Source: Anaerolineae bacterium
Lineage (GTDB): Bacteria > Chloroflexota > Anaerolineae > UBA4142 > SHND01
DNA length: 64,000 bases
Assembly (NCBI GenBank): GCA_020851635.1
Contig: JADZCJ010000069.1
Location: 1-64,000 of the forward strand
Direction: 5' to 3'
Shown piece after piece: positions 46,907 to 56,135 of the stretch. Below the pieces are notes generated by a model that saw nothing but the letters and a program-made list of their open reading frames with translations, was not told the DNA's origin and searched no databases. Position 1 is the first letter of the stretch, and each line of letters starts with the position of its first letter. The position numbers and the translations under genes were made by a program.

Positions 46907-48898
46907 ATGAAAAATCTTGGACCCAAAGCCATGTCAATGATGCTGACTCTTGTGGCACTCTTGCTGCTTGTCACACCGGTCATGGCACAGGAAAACCGCA
47001 TCGCAACAGTCAGAAACGCGGCGGGTGCGCCGTTACAGGGACAAGGTCCGACGGACCCTGCTGAACTGGGGACTTTTCTGGACGAGCTCCTTGAAAAGCA
47101 GATGCAAGACCTCCATATCGCCGGGGCAGCCGTCTCTGTCGTTCAAGACGGCAAATTGCTGTTTGCCAGGGGATACGGCTATGCCGACGTCGAGCGCAGG
47201 ATTCCCGTTGACCCTGAAAAGACACTCTTTCGCATCGGGTCCGTCGGCAAGGTCCTTACCTGGACGGCAGTCATGCAGCTTGTCGAACAGGGCAAGTTGG
47301 ACCTGGACGCGGATATAAACGCTTATCTCGATTTTCGAATCCCGGACACCTATCCGCAGCCAATCACCCTGAAACACTTGATGACCCACACCTCGGGGTT
47401 CGAAGACCGTCATTTTGGGAGCGCCGTGTCGGACCCCGGGGGCCTGGTCCCGGTGCGCGAATGGCTAGTCTCTCATCCTTGGGCGCGGGTGCGCCCGCCC
47501 GGCGTTGCGGGTTACTCGAACTATAACGCCGTGCTTGCGGGATACATCGTGGCGCGGGTTTCAGGCAAGCCCTACGACCAATACATCCAGGACCACATCT
47601 TTGACCCACTGGGCATGCAACACTCGACCGCCCGCACGCCGATACCGCCAGAACTGCGACCGCATGTATCGCAAGGGTACACGTTCGCAAAAGGCGAATT
47701 TCGGGCATTCCCGGATTATACGGCTCAACCCGCCGGCGTGCCGTCAGGCGCGCAGCTTGCCAGTGTCAACGACATGGCCCGATTCATGATCGCGCACCTG
47801 CATGATGGCGACAATGTCAAGGGAGACAGCGCCGAAGCGCGTATTCTCAAAGACGCCACTCTGGAACGAATGCACAGCACGTTATACACACCCGACCCGC
47901 GCCTCCTCGGTACCGCCTACGGTTTGTTCGATTGGAGCGAAAACGGTCAGCGAACGCTCGGGCACAGCGGTTATTCACCGCCCATGCACAGCGTCCTGCT
48001 ACTCTTGCCGGACCAGAACCTGGGTGTTTTTGCGGCCTTTAACAGCAGCGGCGGTGGGGCGCTTACCAATCAACATTCAGGATTCCAAAAGGCATTCTTT
48101 GACCACTATTATCCCGCCCCCGCGGTCGAGCACCTCGAAGCTCCCCCAGATCTGGGCGAGCAGGGAGACCGGTTCGTGGGCAGCTACAATGCCTATAACG
48201 CATATACCACTCTTGTCAAGATCATGGCGCTCTTTGGCAGCGGATACACAACAAGAATCAGCAATCCCGGCGACGGCACGCTGCACCTGGCTCTGGAAGG
48301 GATTGAGATGCGATTTGTGCAGATCGAGCCGCTTTACTTTCGCCAGATTGACGGTCCATTCTCTCTCGTGTTTCATGCGGACGAGCAGGGACGCATCACC
48401 TATCTGTCCAGCGACGTCATGCCTCAGTATGCAGTTGAAAAGTTGGATTGGTACGAAACAGCGGATTTCAACATGGCGCTGGCGCTGGGCTGCATCTTGA
48501 TCTTTGTGGGCACGATCCCCGCGGCAGCAATCCTCTTGATTCGGGCGCGCCGCTCGAGTGGTCAGGGAAAACCCGCGCCGCGCGGGGAGCGCGTCGCCCT
48601 CTGGATCATCCTGGGGATCAGCATCCTGAATCTGCTGGTGATGGTCGCTCCGGCGTGGGGCGCGATGGGCGGACTGCAAAATGAATTGCTCGACCTCCCA
48701 TTGAACATGAAAATCATGCTGGGATTCGGGGTTGTGTCTGCCGTGCTCACAGTCGGCGCGCTGGTCTATACGGCGCTGGCTTGGAAGAATGGATATTGGG
48801 GCATCCCAACACGAGTGTGTTATACGTTGGCGACGACTGCAGCTATCGCGTTTGTATGGTTCCTGAATTTCTGGAACATGCTTGGCTGGCGCTTGTAG
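46907..48898 (+). CDS. serine beta-lactamase-family hydrolase with C-terminal membrane domain
   Basis: 663 residues, ATG 46907 after AAAGGAGA. A signal peptide (to about residue 28, PVMAQ) exports it. The penicillin-binding-protein/class C beta-lactamase core has SVGK (Ser112, Lys115), YSN (Tyr203) and HSG (His353). The whole catalytic triad pattern S-x-x-K, Y-x-N, H/K-x-G is present. From about residue 520 there are four membrane helices, so the protein is tethered with its active site outside. Such proteins act as D-aminopeptidases, esterases or peptidases; beta-lactam resistance cannot be concluded. It lies just past a terminator, so it is separately transcribed. Confidence 0.87.
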   Translation: MKNLGPKAMSMMLTLVALLLLVTPVMAQENRIATVRNAAGAPLQGQGPTDPAELGTFLDELLEKQMQDLHIAGAAVSVVQDGKLLFARGYGYADVERRIPVDPEKTLFRIGSVGKVLTWTAVMQLVEQGKLDLDADINAYLDFRIPDTYPQPITLKHLMTHTSGFEDRHFGSAVSDPGGLVPVREWLVSHPWARVRPPGVAGYSNYNAVLAGYIVARVSGKPYDQYIQDHIFDPLGMQHSTARTPIPPELRPHVSQGYTFAKGEFRAFPDYTAQPAGVPSGAQLASVNDMARFMIAHLHDGDNVKGDSAEARILKDATLERMHSTLYTPDPRLLGTAYGLFDWSENGQRTLGHSGYSPPMHSVLLLLPDQNLGVFAAFNSSGGGALTNQHSGFQKAFFDHYYPAPAVEHLEAPPDLGEQGDRFVGSYNAYNAYTTLVKIMALFGSGYTTRISNPGDGTLHLALEGIEMRFVQIEPLYFRQIDGPFSLVFHADEQGRITYLSSDVMPQYAVEKLDWYETADFNMALALGCILIFVGTIPAAAILLIRARRSSGQGKPAPRGERVALWIILGISILNLLVMVAPAWGAMGGLQNELLDLPLNMKIMLGFGVVSAVLTVGALVYTALAWKNGYWGIPTRVCYTLATTAAIAFVWFLNFWNMLGWRL

Positions 48899-48913
48899 CG
48901 AGGATACAATTTA

Positions 48914-48947
48914 TGGCTGGCGGAGACTCGTACGGTCCCGCCAGCCA
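48914..48947 (+). terminator. stem-loop after the serine hydrolase gene
   Basis: TGGCTGGCGG (48914-48923) pairs perfectly with CCGCCAGCCA (48938-48947), loop of 14 bases, 15 bases after the stop codon. No T run follows, so it may stabilise the transcript end instead of terminating it. Confidence 0.5.
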
Positions 48948-49012
48948 ATGATTCGAGGGATTCGCGCTGCTTTCTGGCAACTTTCACGTTGTTGCGCGAA
49001 AAGGCAGACAGA

Positions 49013-49249
49013 ATGTCGCAGACCAACAGTCTGAATTCGCAGCACAGATACGAGATAAAGCTATACGGGCAACCGGATGCTGCCTGGCTGGACTTGATTG
49101 GCGCAGCAAGAGTCCGTGCTCTAGTCTTGCCCGATAATGATTGTGTGACTACGATCTCTGATCTGGTCATGGACCAGTCGGGGATGGTGGGACTGATCAG
49201 GCGTTTGCATGGGCATGGGTTTGTATTGATATCCATCCATCAGGTGTAA
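49013..49249 (+). CDS. small hypothetical protein
   Basis: 78 residues from ATG 49013, with AAAGG about nine bases ahead; TTG 48989 would extend it by eight residues. It has YEIKLYGQPDAAWLDLIG near the start and MDQSGMVGLIRRLHGHGFVLISI at the end. Short proteins with a beta-strand start, W-x-x-x-x-x-G and a D-Q-x-x-(L/M)-x-G-L-(L/I) helix are familiar from Chloroflexi and Actinobacteria genomes and often lie near lipid or redox regulators, but the function is not known. It converges on the lipoprotein hydrolase at 49318. Confidence 0.6.
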   Translation: MSQTNSLNSQHRYEIKLYGQPDAAWLDLIGAARVRALVLPDNDCVTTISDLVMDQSGMVGLIRRLHGHGFVLISIHQV

Positions 49250-49291
49250 AGAAAACTTGTGCCCGAAACTGTGATGCAATAGTTCTTGTTG

Positions 49292-49317
49292 TGACGCGCG
49301 GCTCTTGCCGCGCGTCA
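49292..49317. terminator. perfect 11-bp hairpin at a convergent gene junction
   Basis: TGACGCGCGGC (49292-49302) and GCCGCGCGTCA (49307-49317) around a four-base loop TCTT. It stands between the small gene (plus) and the hydrolase (minus), directly against the hydrolase stop. It probably protects or terminates both transcripts; no long T run on either side. Confidence 0.6.
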
Positions 49318-50457
49318 TCATTGTGTCCCCTTGACATGTTCGTCGAAAAACCGAATCGTTCGCGCCATAGCCGTGCCGAAATTTTGCGAGAGATTGTGAT
49401 TATCGCCGGGATAGAGATACAGTTCCGAGTTGCCGTCAACAGCAATGATCTGCTCATTGAGCAATTCTGAAAAGAGGACCGGGACTGACGTATCCGCCGT
49501 GCCATGATGGAGCTGGATCGGCGAGGATAATTCTCCAAGATAGCTGTTGGCAGAAATGGAATCCCAAAACTCGGGATTCTCTTCCGGCGTGCCGTATTGT
49601 TCCACCAATTCAGTGCGCCATCCGCGGCGGAGAGATGTGCTCGGAGGGACGACTTGCGCGCCGCCCGACGTGGGGCGCCGCCACTGCGCAAACAGATCCG
49701 CGTACGAGGCGACCACACCCGCCCAGATTACTCCCGCCTTGATGTCGGGGTCAATGACCATCGAGCGCAGTGTGATATAGCCACCCATCGAGTGTCCCCA
49801 CATCCCGATGCGGTCCGGGTCGGCGTCCGGGAATTTTTTCATTGATGCGGTCGCATTCAGCACGTCAGTCGTGTAATCAGGCGAACCATAGCCGCCGCGT
49901 GCCTCCCCCTCAGAACTACCGTGTCCGCGATAGTCGGACCGAAACACGATATAGCCGCTCTGGGCGATGCGGTTGACATATTCGACATAGCGTTCCGTCG
50001 TCCGATACACAGACGGCGCAATATAGCCGTGATTGAAGATAATGACGGGCCAGCCGGTTGCGGGTTTCTCCCCGCGCGGCACGGTGAGCAGCGCGTAAAT
50101 TTTGAGCCCGTCGGATAGATACGATGCGATGTAGCGTTCATAGTTCGAGCCGTGAGCAAGCGTCTGCTCGATCGTGATTTCGCTTCCCTCGTATGCACGG
50201 GCGCGCCCGACGGAAATCATCAGTGGGTGTTCGGGTGTCGCGGTCGGAGCGGGAGTATTGGTGGGAGGGGGAGTTTCGGTGGGCAGCGGCAGCGCGGTCG
50301 GATCCGCATCGGATTCGGCGGATGCGATGACAGCAGCGAGCGTGGGGCGAGAGCTCGTCGGCGCCGGTTCCGGGCTATTCGAGGACCCGCAGCCAATCAA
50401 AGACACAAAAAGCCAAGCCAGAATAGACGAGCGAATCACGAGCGAGAGCAGTCTCAT
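49318..50457 (-). CDS. alpha/beta-hydrolase lipoprotein (prolyl-oligopeptidase/dienelactone hydrolase-like)
   Basis: 379 residues, ATG 50457 with GAGAGGTG ahead. Lipobox LIGC (Cys23), then a Pro/Thr-rich linker to about residue 77. The hydrolase fold has NHGY (oxyanion loop), GHSMGG (nucleophile Ser223), HHGTADTSVPV (Asp322) and GDNHNL (His354), a complete Ser-Asp-His triad. It is anchored on the outside of the cell by lipid and probably cleaves a peptide, ester or lactone. The gene is divergent from the first DUF2723 gene. Confidence 0.88.
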   Translation of the reverse strand: MRLLSLVIRSSILAWLFVSLIGCGSSNSPEPAPTSSRPTLAAVIASAESDADPTALPLPTETPPPTNTPAPTATPEHPLMISVGRARAYEGSEITIEQTLAHGSNYERYIASYLSDGLKIYALLTVPRGEKPATGWPVIIFNHGYIAPSVYRTTERYVEYVNRIAQSGYIVFRSDYRGHGSSEGEARGGYGSPDYTTDVLNATASMKKFPDADPDRIGMWGHSMGGYITLRSMVIDPDIKAGVIWAGVVASYADLFAQWRRPTSGGAQVVPPSTSLRRGWRTELVEQYGTPEENPEFWDSISANSYLGELSSPIQLHHGTADTSVPVLFSELLNEQIIAVDGNSELYLYPGDNHNLSQNFGTAMARTIRFFDEHVKGTQ

Positions 50458-50488
50458 GCTTTCACCTCTCTGCGGCGGGCGTGGCGCA

Positions 50489-50516
50489 AGTGTATCGAGA
50501 AAGTCGTTTTGAGCAA
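50489..50516 (-). promoter_or_regulatory. possible promoter of the lipoprotein hydrolase gene
   Basis: On the minus strand: TTGCTC (50511-50516), 16-base spacer, TACACT (50489-50494). The start would be near 50482, 25 bases before the ATG. Confidence 0.45.
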
Positions 50517-50562
50517 ATGAATTTCCTCTTGATTATGAAAATGAGATGAGTGAGCGGTTCTT

Positions 50563-50589
50563 TTGTCAAGGTCCCGGTTTGGATATAAT
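50563..50589 (+). promoter_or_regulatory. TTGTCA/TATAAT pair overlapping a start codon
   Basis: TTGTCA (50563-50568) and a perfect TATAAT (50584-50589) are only 15 bases apart, and the ATG at 50588 sits inside the -10. If used, the start codon would be GTG 50597 and the mRNA nearly leaderless. The short spacing and overlap make this uncertain. Confidence 0.35.
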
Positions 50590-52558
50590 GGGCGATGTGG
50601 TTGCATCGTCTGCGCGGCGCGCCGGGAGTAGCTCGCCGCGCTTTGATTTTTACATAGCCATTGTGCTTGCCCTCGCGGCTTTTGTTGTCTATACCCGCAC
50701 GCTCGCACCGGGCGTGTTGGATGGCGACAGCGGCGAGTGGCAGTATATGGCAAATATCCTCGGCGTCCCGCACTCGACGGGCTATCCGCTTTATATCCTG
50801 CTCGCAAAAGCTACCACGCTCCTGCCACTCGGTAACGCCGCCTGGCGCGTTAACCTCTTTTCCGCGATTTGTGCCGCCCTGACCGTGCCTGTCGTCTATT
50901 TGTTGGCAAAACGTGTGGCGAGGTCTCGCGTGCCGGCGATTCTGGCAGCGACCTTTTTTGGGTTCATGCCGACCCTCTGGGCATCCGCGACCATCGCCGA
51001 AGTATACGCGCTCAACACCCTGCTGATTGCGCTCACGCTCTTGTTTGCGATTCGCTTTTTCGATCTGGGGCGCGCTCGTGATTTGTATTTGATGGCGTTT
51101 TGCGTGGGGTTGGCGCTGACAAACCACCGCATCACGTTCTTTATTCTCCCCGCCCTGCTCCTGGTCGTCTGGTTCCGGCGCAGTGTATTGGACGGACGCA
51201 AGATCGCCTTGACTGTGCTCGCCCTACTGGTTCCGCTTACCCTGTATCTATATATCCCTTTGCGCGCCGGGCAGCTGCTCGCGGTCCAATCACCCGAAAA
51301 CTTGGCGCTCTATCCGCGCGAAGAGGCAATCGTCAGCGGGCGCGTCACGGCATATTACAATCACACGCCTGCCGGGTTTATCAATCTCGTCACCGCCCTC
51401 GACAATCGGAACAAACTGGGTTTTGAAAATGCGAATGGTGAGAATCAGACGGTTGCGCGCCTGGAAAATTCCTGGACGCTGCTGCGCGAACAGATTGACC
51501 CGTTCGGGATTGCACTGGCAATTCTGGGCGCCATCATCCTTTTCCGGCGCGAGCGCAATCTGGCATTGGTCTTGTTCGTCGCGGCAGGCGCGATTGCCGT
51601 CGTTTCCATCGCGCTCCGCGCGGAATCCACCCGTTTCTACTTTAGCGGCGCATATCTGGTGCTGACGCTCTTGCTGGCGGTGGGAATGGGCTGGGTTTTG
51701 GACTCGCTGCGCCATTCCGCGACCGCACCCGACCAGAAAACGATCCTCATCGGCAAATACGGGATGTTTTTGTATTACGCGGCCATTTTCTTTTTTGTGT
51801 TCTTTCCATTGAGCGCCCTCTATCTGAACTGGGCAAAAATGGACCAGAGCCGCAATGTAAAATTCGAGGAATACGCGCGCGCGATCCTGAATGACGACCT
51901 TGGGGCAAACAGTGTTTTGATTGCGCCGTGGGAGGTGGCAACGCCGATCCGCTATTTTCAATACGTCGAAGGCGTCCGTCCCGATGTGTTGACAATTCAC
52001 GAGTCACCCGTGCGCCCGCAGTATCAAAAGTTGATGGACGCGGCGCACCGCCTGGACCGCCCTTTTTATTACGCCCAATTTTCCCCCGAAGACAAGAATT
52101 CCGATGAACCGCGCACCATCCAGGCGGTTGCGTTTCCGCTACCCGGGGAACCAAAGCCACAGCACAAACTCGTCGCCGATTTGAACGACTCGGTCCGCAT
52201 GTTGGGGTATGATTGGATTCCGAACCTGAGACAGGGCGATCGGACGGCGCGGCTCGCCTTATACTATCGCGTGCTCAAACCGACACGAATCGAATATGTG
52301 ACCGAGGTGGAGGTAGACGACCCGCAAGAGGAAACACGGTCGTACTGGTCACGCCATCCTGTAAGCGAATACACTTTTACGTATCTGTGGCAGGAGGGGG
52401 ATTTTTACCGCGATGTGTATGACGTTACGCTGGGCGAGGACGCGCCACCGGGAGAGTATGCGGCGGAGGTGACCTGGTTCGAGTATTATTCCGACATGGG
52501 CAAGCGCAAACAAGAGAGCGCCAAAACGATTCGTATTACGGGGCTGACAGTCGAATAA
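50588..52558 (+). CDS. DUF2723 (TMEM260-like) membrane protein
   Basis: About 656 residues from ATG 50588; a longer version from ATG 50546 has an unlikely N-terminus. GT-C-like topology with the DUF2723 signatures: VLDGDSGEWQ (Asp47, Glu50), HSTGYPLYILL (about 62-72), ATIAEVYALNTLLIALTLL and LTNHRI. The soluble tail has beta-rich segments. The eukaryotic relative TMEM260 is an O-mannosyltransferase, so a sugar-transfer role is a reasonable guess. It is 36 % of the length of nothing else here, but shares its motifs with the paralogue at 56136-58127. Its stop is two bases from the convergent VTT gene. Confidence 0.83.
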   Translation: MGDVVASSARRAGSSSPRFDFYIAIVLALAAFVVYTRTLAPGVLDGDSGEWQYMANILGVPHSTGYPLYILLAKATTLLPLGNAAWRVNLFSAICAALTVPVVYLLAKRVARSRVPAILAATFFGFMPTLWASATIAEVYALNTLLIALTLLFAIRFFDLGRARDLYLMAFCVGLALTNHRITFFILPALLLVVWFRRSVLDGRKIALTVLALLVPLTLYLYIPLRAGQLLAVQSPENLALYPREEAIVSGRVTAYYNHTPAGFINLVTALDNRNKLGFENANGENQTVARLENSWTLLREQIDPFGIALAILGAIILFRRERNLALVLFVAAGAIAVVSIALRAESTRFYFSGAYLVLTLLLAVGMGWVLDSLRHSATAPDQKTILIGKYGMFLYYAAIFFFVFFPLSALYLNWAKMDQSRNVKFEEYARAILNDDLGANSVLIAPWEVATPIRYFQYVEGVRPDVLTIHESPVRPQYQKLMDAAHRLDRPFYYAQFSPEDKNSDEPRTIQAVAFPLPGEPKPQHKLVADLNDSVRMLGYDWIPNLRQGDRTARLALYYRVLKPTRIEYVTEVEVDDPQEETRSYWSRHPVSEYTFTYLWQEGDFYRDVYDVTLGEDAPPGEYAAEVTWFEYYSDMGKRKQESAKTIRITGLTVE

Positions 52559-52560
52559 TT

Positions 52561-53277
52561 TCAGGCGGATTTGTTTTCCATCGCCTGGGCAGCGAGGAGG
52601 GCGCGTTTTTCAACGCGCTGACGCACCCAGTTACCGAAGAGCGAGACCAGAAGCATGGCAGCAATGAGAACAAAAATCCACTGGAAGCCAAATGATTCCA
52701 GATTTGCTCCCAGAAAGCTTGCCAAAACGATGCCCGGCAGACGACCCACCAGGACAATAAACATAAAGCGCCGGAACGAGAGCGTGGTCAAACCGGCGAT
52801 AAAATAAAAAATGTCCGCGGTCGGCGCAAGCATCAGCAGAAACCACGTAAAGGAAGAATTTACGGCTGACAAATTGCGCCAACGCTCGATCCACGATTGA
52901 GGTGTGAGTTTTTCAATGAGGGGCCAACCAAGTCGGCGCGCCAGGACAAAACCCAACGCCGCGCCTGTGATGATACCAATCATCGAATAGAGCGCCGCGA
53001 TCGGTCCGAACAAATAGCCCGCCGTGTACGCCAATGCCGCCCCGGGCAGAGGCGCGATGACAATCTGTCCCGCATAAAGCAGAATATAAACAAGAGGCGC
53101 AAGCGCTCCGTATTTTGGCAGTTCGGCTCGAATCGTCTCGCCAAACGCAAAAAGCGGCGCAAACGGATCGAGGGGCAGCCAGCCAAACCGCACCAGCAAG
53201 ATATAACCGGCGATACATGCCCCGACAGCGGCGGCACGCGGCAGCCAGACACGCAGATCAATATTATAGAATTTCAT
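52561..53277 (-). CDS. VTT/DedA-family membrane protein (TVP38/TMEM64-like)
   Basis: 238 residues from ATG 53277; an upstream TTG would add 11. Five to six membrane helices with the VTT core: PLPGAALAYTAGYLFGP, GAALGFVLARRLGWPLIE, then WFLLMLAPTADIFYFIAGLTTLSFRRFMFIVLVGRLPG. Relatives move lipids or protons, and some are undecaprenyl-phosphate flippases, which would suit the many polyprenyl-phosphate sugar enzymes here. Start near a TTGCCG/TATAAT promoter. Confidence 0.87.
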   Translation of the reverse strand: MKFYNIDLRVWLPRAAAVGACIAGYILLVRFGWLPLDPFAPLFAFGETIRAELPKYGALAPLVYILLYAGQIVIAPLPGAALAYTAGYLFGPIAALYSMIGIITGAALGFVLARRLGWPLIEKLTPQSWIERWRNLSAVNSSFTWFLLMLAPTADIFYFIAGLTTLSFRRFMFIVLVGRLPGIVLASFLGANLESFGFQWIFVLIAAMLLVSLFGNWVRQRVEKRALLAAQAMENKSA

Positions 53278-53318
53278 ACATGACTGATGGTTCAAGAACG
53301 AGACCGGCAAACATCAAG

Positions 53319-53346
53319 ATTATACAAGTGCGCTTGATTTCGGCAA
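53319..53346 (-). promoter_or_regulatory. promoter of the VTT gene
   Basis: On the minus strand: TTGCCG (53341-53346), 16-base spacer, TATAAT (53319-53324). The start would be near 53312, about 35 bases before the ATG. Confidence 0.6.
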
Positions 53347-53389
53347 CTCGTGAGGGCACAAGCCGCACTGTCTTTTAATGGAGAAACTC

Positions 53390-56125
53390 ATGCAGCGACG
53401 GAATCTCGCCGTCCTTTTTATATACTTTATAATTACGTTGATTGTGACTGCGCCGCTGGCGTTGCAGTTCACCACACATGTGCCGGGCACAACGACCTGG
53501 TCGCTGGACGAGTATGGGTATGTTTGGAATCACTGGTGGTTCAAACACTCTATGTTTGAATTGGGCGCAAACCCATTCCGGACCGATTATTTGTTTTACC
53601 CATTGGGCACATCACTCGTATTGTATGCTTATACGCTGACGCATGTGTTTCTGGCGCTGCCCATCCATTTTACCTTTGGCATTATCCCCGCTTCGAATTT
53701 TACGATCCTCTTTTCATTTGTAACTGCGGCATTCGGGATGTATCTTGTCATGCTCTATTTGCTGCGGGTCTCGTTTGCCGCCCGGAATGACAAATACAAT
53801 GCCCGATTGGGCAAAGCGGCGCAGAATGTCAATTTGCAGGTACTCGCCGCGTTTGTCGCCGGGGTGGTCTTTGCGTTTGCATCAAACCGCTATGTGTATC
53901 TCTCACTCGGGCACTATAACATTGTCGCCAGTGAGTGGCTGCCGTTCTATATGCTCTTTATGATCAAGACCTTGCGGGAGCCAAAAACGAAAAATGCCAT
54001 CATGGCGGGCTTGTTCGCGGCAATCGCCATGTATACCGAAACGACGGACGGGGTTTTGCTCGTTCTCCTGACTGTCGCGATTCTCATCTTTGAATGGCGA
54101 GTGGCAATCCAACCCGCCGTCATCTGGCGGCTGGTCATCCTTGTCGGCGCGACCGCCCTTTTTTTTGCGCCCCTGCTCATTCCCACCGCGCTAGAATTGT
54201 TCAACAGCGGCTATGCTTTGCCCGGCTTTGGACATTCCGAAAATTTGCTCGTTGACCTGAACGGCTTTTTCTCTCCCACCAGTTTGCACCCCCTGAACAG
54301 GTTCTGGACGGAGGAACTGGACGCAGTGCGGCAACAGATCTCGCGTTTTAGCGACGTCAACACTTTTTTTGCCGGCTATTTGACCGCGCTGCTGGCGCTC
54401 GTCGGTTTTGGGGTGTTTGCGCGGCGCAACCGAATGTGGCTCGCCATCGCGGTCGGGTTTAGTATCCTCGCGATGGGCCCGCTGCTCCACATTAACGGGC
54501 AATCGGTTTTTGATCTGGATGGTTTGCAGGTCAACATGCCCCTGCCTTTTCTCATTCTTCACTATATCCCCGTCATTCGAGAGAACCGCGTGCCAAACCG
54601 GTATAGCATTCTGGTCGTGATTGCGCTGGCGGTGCTGGTTTCTTTTGCCGTATGGTGGATTCTCTGGAAAATCTCGGCACGCGTGCAGGAACCACGTCTG
54701 ACGTATATCGGGATTGCGGTGAGCGGCGTGTTGTCTTCGCTCTTGATCCTGGAACATCTCGCCATCGGACTGCCGTTGACCGACGCCCGCATCCCCGCTG
54801 TCTATACCCAAATCCGCAGCGACCCCGAACCGTCTACGGTCCTTTCGATACCGCTCGGCTTGCGCAATTCGTTTGGGCAAAGCGGAGCCGAGGATACGCG
54901 GACACAATACTACCAGTCGGAACACCAGAAATATTTACTGTCGGGTCAGATTCAACGCAACGCGCCCTATCTGTTTGACTATTTCCGGACCCTCCCGGTA
55001 ATTTCGACGATCATGGCGGCAGAGGACTATCAGCCCATCGAAGAAGCGACGCTGGTGCGCGACAAGGCAGCAGTAAATGACGTTGTGAATTTGCTAAACA
55101 TCCGCTATCTGGTCGTCAATCCTGCCATCCCCGGACGCCCACCGTACGAGGACAATCGCGAGCGGGTTTTGGAGTATCTCCAACAGGTCCTTCCCCTGGG
55201 AGAGCAGATTACGAATGCCGATGGGCTTGTCGCCTATCGCGTGGATCAAACCCCGCTCGAAATGCCATTCACGGTCGCCATGAACAGCGACCGCGCCCGC
55301 TTGCTGCAGGGATACGGCTGGCTGCCGGTCGAAAACATCGGCGGCGCAGAGGCAATGTGGGCGACCCGGCAGAACGCGACAATGTATGTGCCTGTGCGCG
55401 AACTGCGCGACCACACCTTGACCTTGCGCGCGGTCCCATATACCTATCCACAAGGTCCCGCCCAAACCATGACGATAAGCGTGAACGACAGAGCATTGGC
55501 GCCGATCGCGATGCATGAGGGCTGGGGCGAGTATCAAATCACTCTGCCCGCCGATGCGCTGCACACCGGCTTGAACCAGCTCGAATTTGATTTTGGCTAT
55601 GTGGCGCGCCCGCGCGATGTGCTGCCGCCGAATTTTGTGATAGGCGAAACCGGCGTATCCAGCCCGGTGGATATCGCCGTGACGAGTACGCCCGAGTTTG
55701 GTTCGATCAAGGTCAACGATCAAGAGGTTTCTCTGCTCAAGCGCGGCTACAACCTGGTGGTGATTGACCCGGCAAGCGGCGCGGTCATCGAGTCGAAAAA
55801 CTTTGATACGGGCGGGCGGACGATTCTGGAATCGCGTTCGATGCGCGCGTTTCTGGATGCAATCCCTCAGGGACAGATCGTCGTCGGCGCGGCACAAGAG
55901 GACGCCTCGGCGCAGTTGGGAGAATCAGCTGCAGAGGCAATTCAGGCGCTCGGGCTTGAGGGCAATCTGCGAGGGCAAGAAGGAATGACGCACGCGTTCA
56001 TTGCGGTCAAGGGCGCCGCCGGAGGCGCGGAACAGTTTGGCGCGGGAGCAAGCACCGCCAGTGTCGGGCGCAATCTGGATACCCGCCCCTTGAGCGTCGC
56101 GCTTGAATGGATGCGGCTCGAATAA
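53390..56125 (+). CDS. GT-C-like membrane protein with C-terminal ILEI/FAM3-type domain
   Basis: 911 residues. ATG 53390 has GGAGA six bases ahead; the ATG at 53378 does not. About 11 membrane helices, with TWSLDEYGYVWNHWW (Asp40-Glu41) on the first loop, the GT-C position. After the helices comes a soluble part. Residues about 750-890 match the interleukin-like EMT inducer (ILEI, FAM3) domain: I-x-V-N-x-x-E/Q-V, RGYNLVVIDPASGAVI, FDTGGR, FLDAIPQGQIVVGAAQEDASAQL, GMTHAFIAVKG. In animals that domain occurs in FAM3 proteins, CEMIP and POMGNT1, where it is linked to glycan binding. Here it is fused to a bacterial membrane enzyme. The following DUF2723 gene starts ten bases later. Confidence 0.8.
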   Translation: MQRRNLAVLFIYFIITLIVTAPLALQFTTHVPGTTTWSLDEYGYVWNHWWFKHSMFELGANPFRTDYLFYPLGTSLVLYAYTLTHVFLALPIHFTFGIIPASNFTILFSFVTAAFGMYLVMLYLLRVSFAARNDKYNARLGKAAQNVNLQVLAAFVAGVVFAFASNRYVYLSLGHYNIVASEWLPFYMLFMIKTLREPKTKNAIMAGLFAAIAMYTETTDGVLLVLLTVAILIFEWRVAIQPAVIWRLVILVGATALFFAPLLIPTALELFNSGYALPGFGHSENLLVDLNGFFSPTSLHPLNRFWTEELDAVRQQISRFSDVNTFFAGYLTALLALVGFGVFARRNRMWLAIAVGFSILAMGPLLHINGQSVFDLDGLQVNMPLPFLILHYIPVIRENRVPNRYSILVVIALAVLVSFAVWWILWKISARVQEPRLTYIGIAVSGVLSSLLILEHLAIGLPLTDARIPAVYTQIRSDPEPSTVLSIPLGLRNSFGQSGAEDTRTQYYQSEHQKYLLSGQIQRNAPYLFDYFRTLPVISTIMAAEDYQPIEEATLVRDKAAVNDVVNLLNIRYLVVNPAIPGRPPYEDNRERVLEYLQQVLPLGEQITNADGLVAYRVDQTPLEMPFTVAMNSDRARLLQGYGWLPVENIGGAEAMWATRQNATMYVPVRELRDHTLTLRAVPYTYPQGPAQTMTISVNDRALAPIAMHEGWGEYQITLPADALHTGLNQLEFDFGYVARPRDVLPPNFVIGETGVSSPVDIAVTSTPEFGSIKVNDQEVSLLKRGYNLVVIDPASGAVIESKNFDTGGRTILESRSMRAFLDAIPQGQIVVGAAQEDASAQLGESAAEAIQALGLEGNLRGQEGMTHAFIAVKGAAGGAEQFGAGASTASVGRNLDTRPLSVALEWMRLE

Positions 56126-56135
56126 ACCTCTCGAG

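Noticed and set aside
46907-48898. beta-lactam resistance gene
   Set aside because: The motifs are shared with esterases and peptidases of the same superfamily and the protein has a membrane tail; resistance cannot be claimed.
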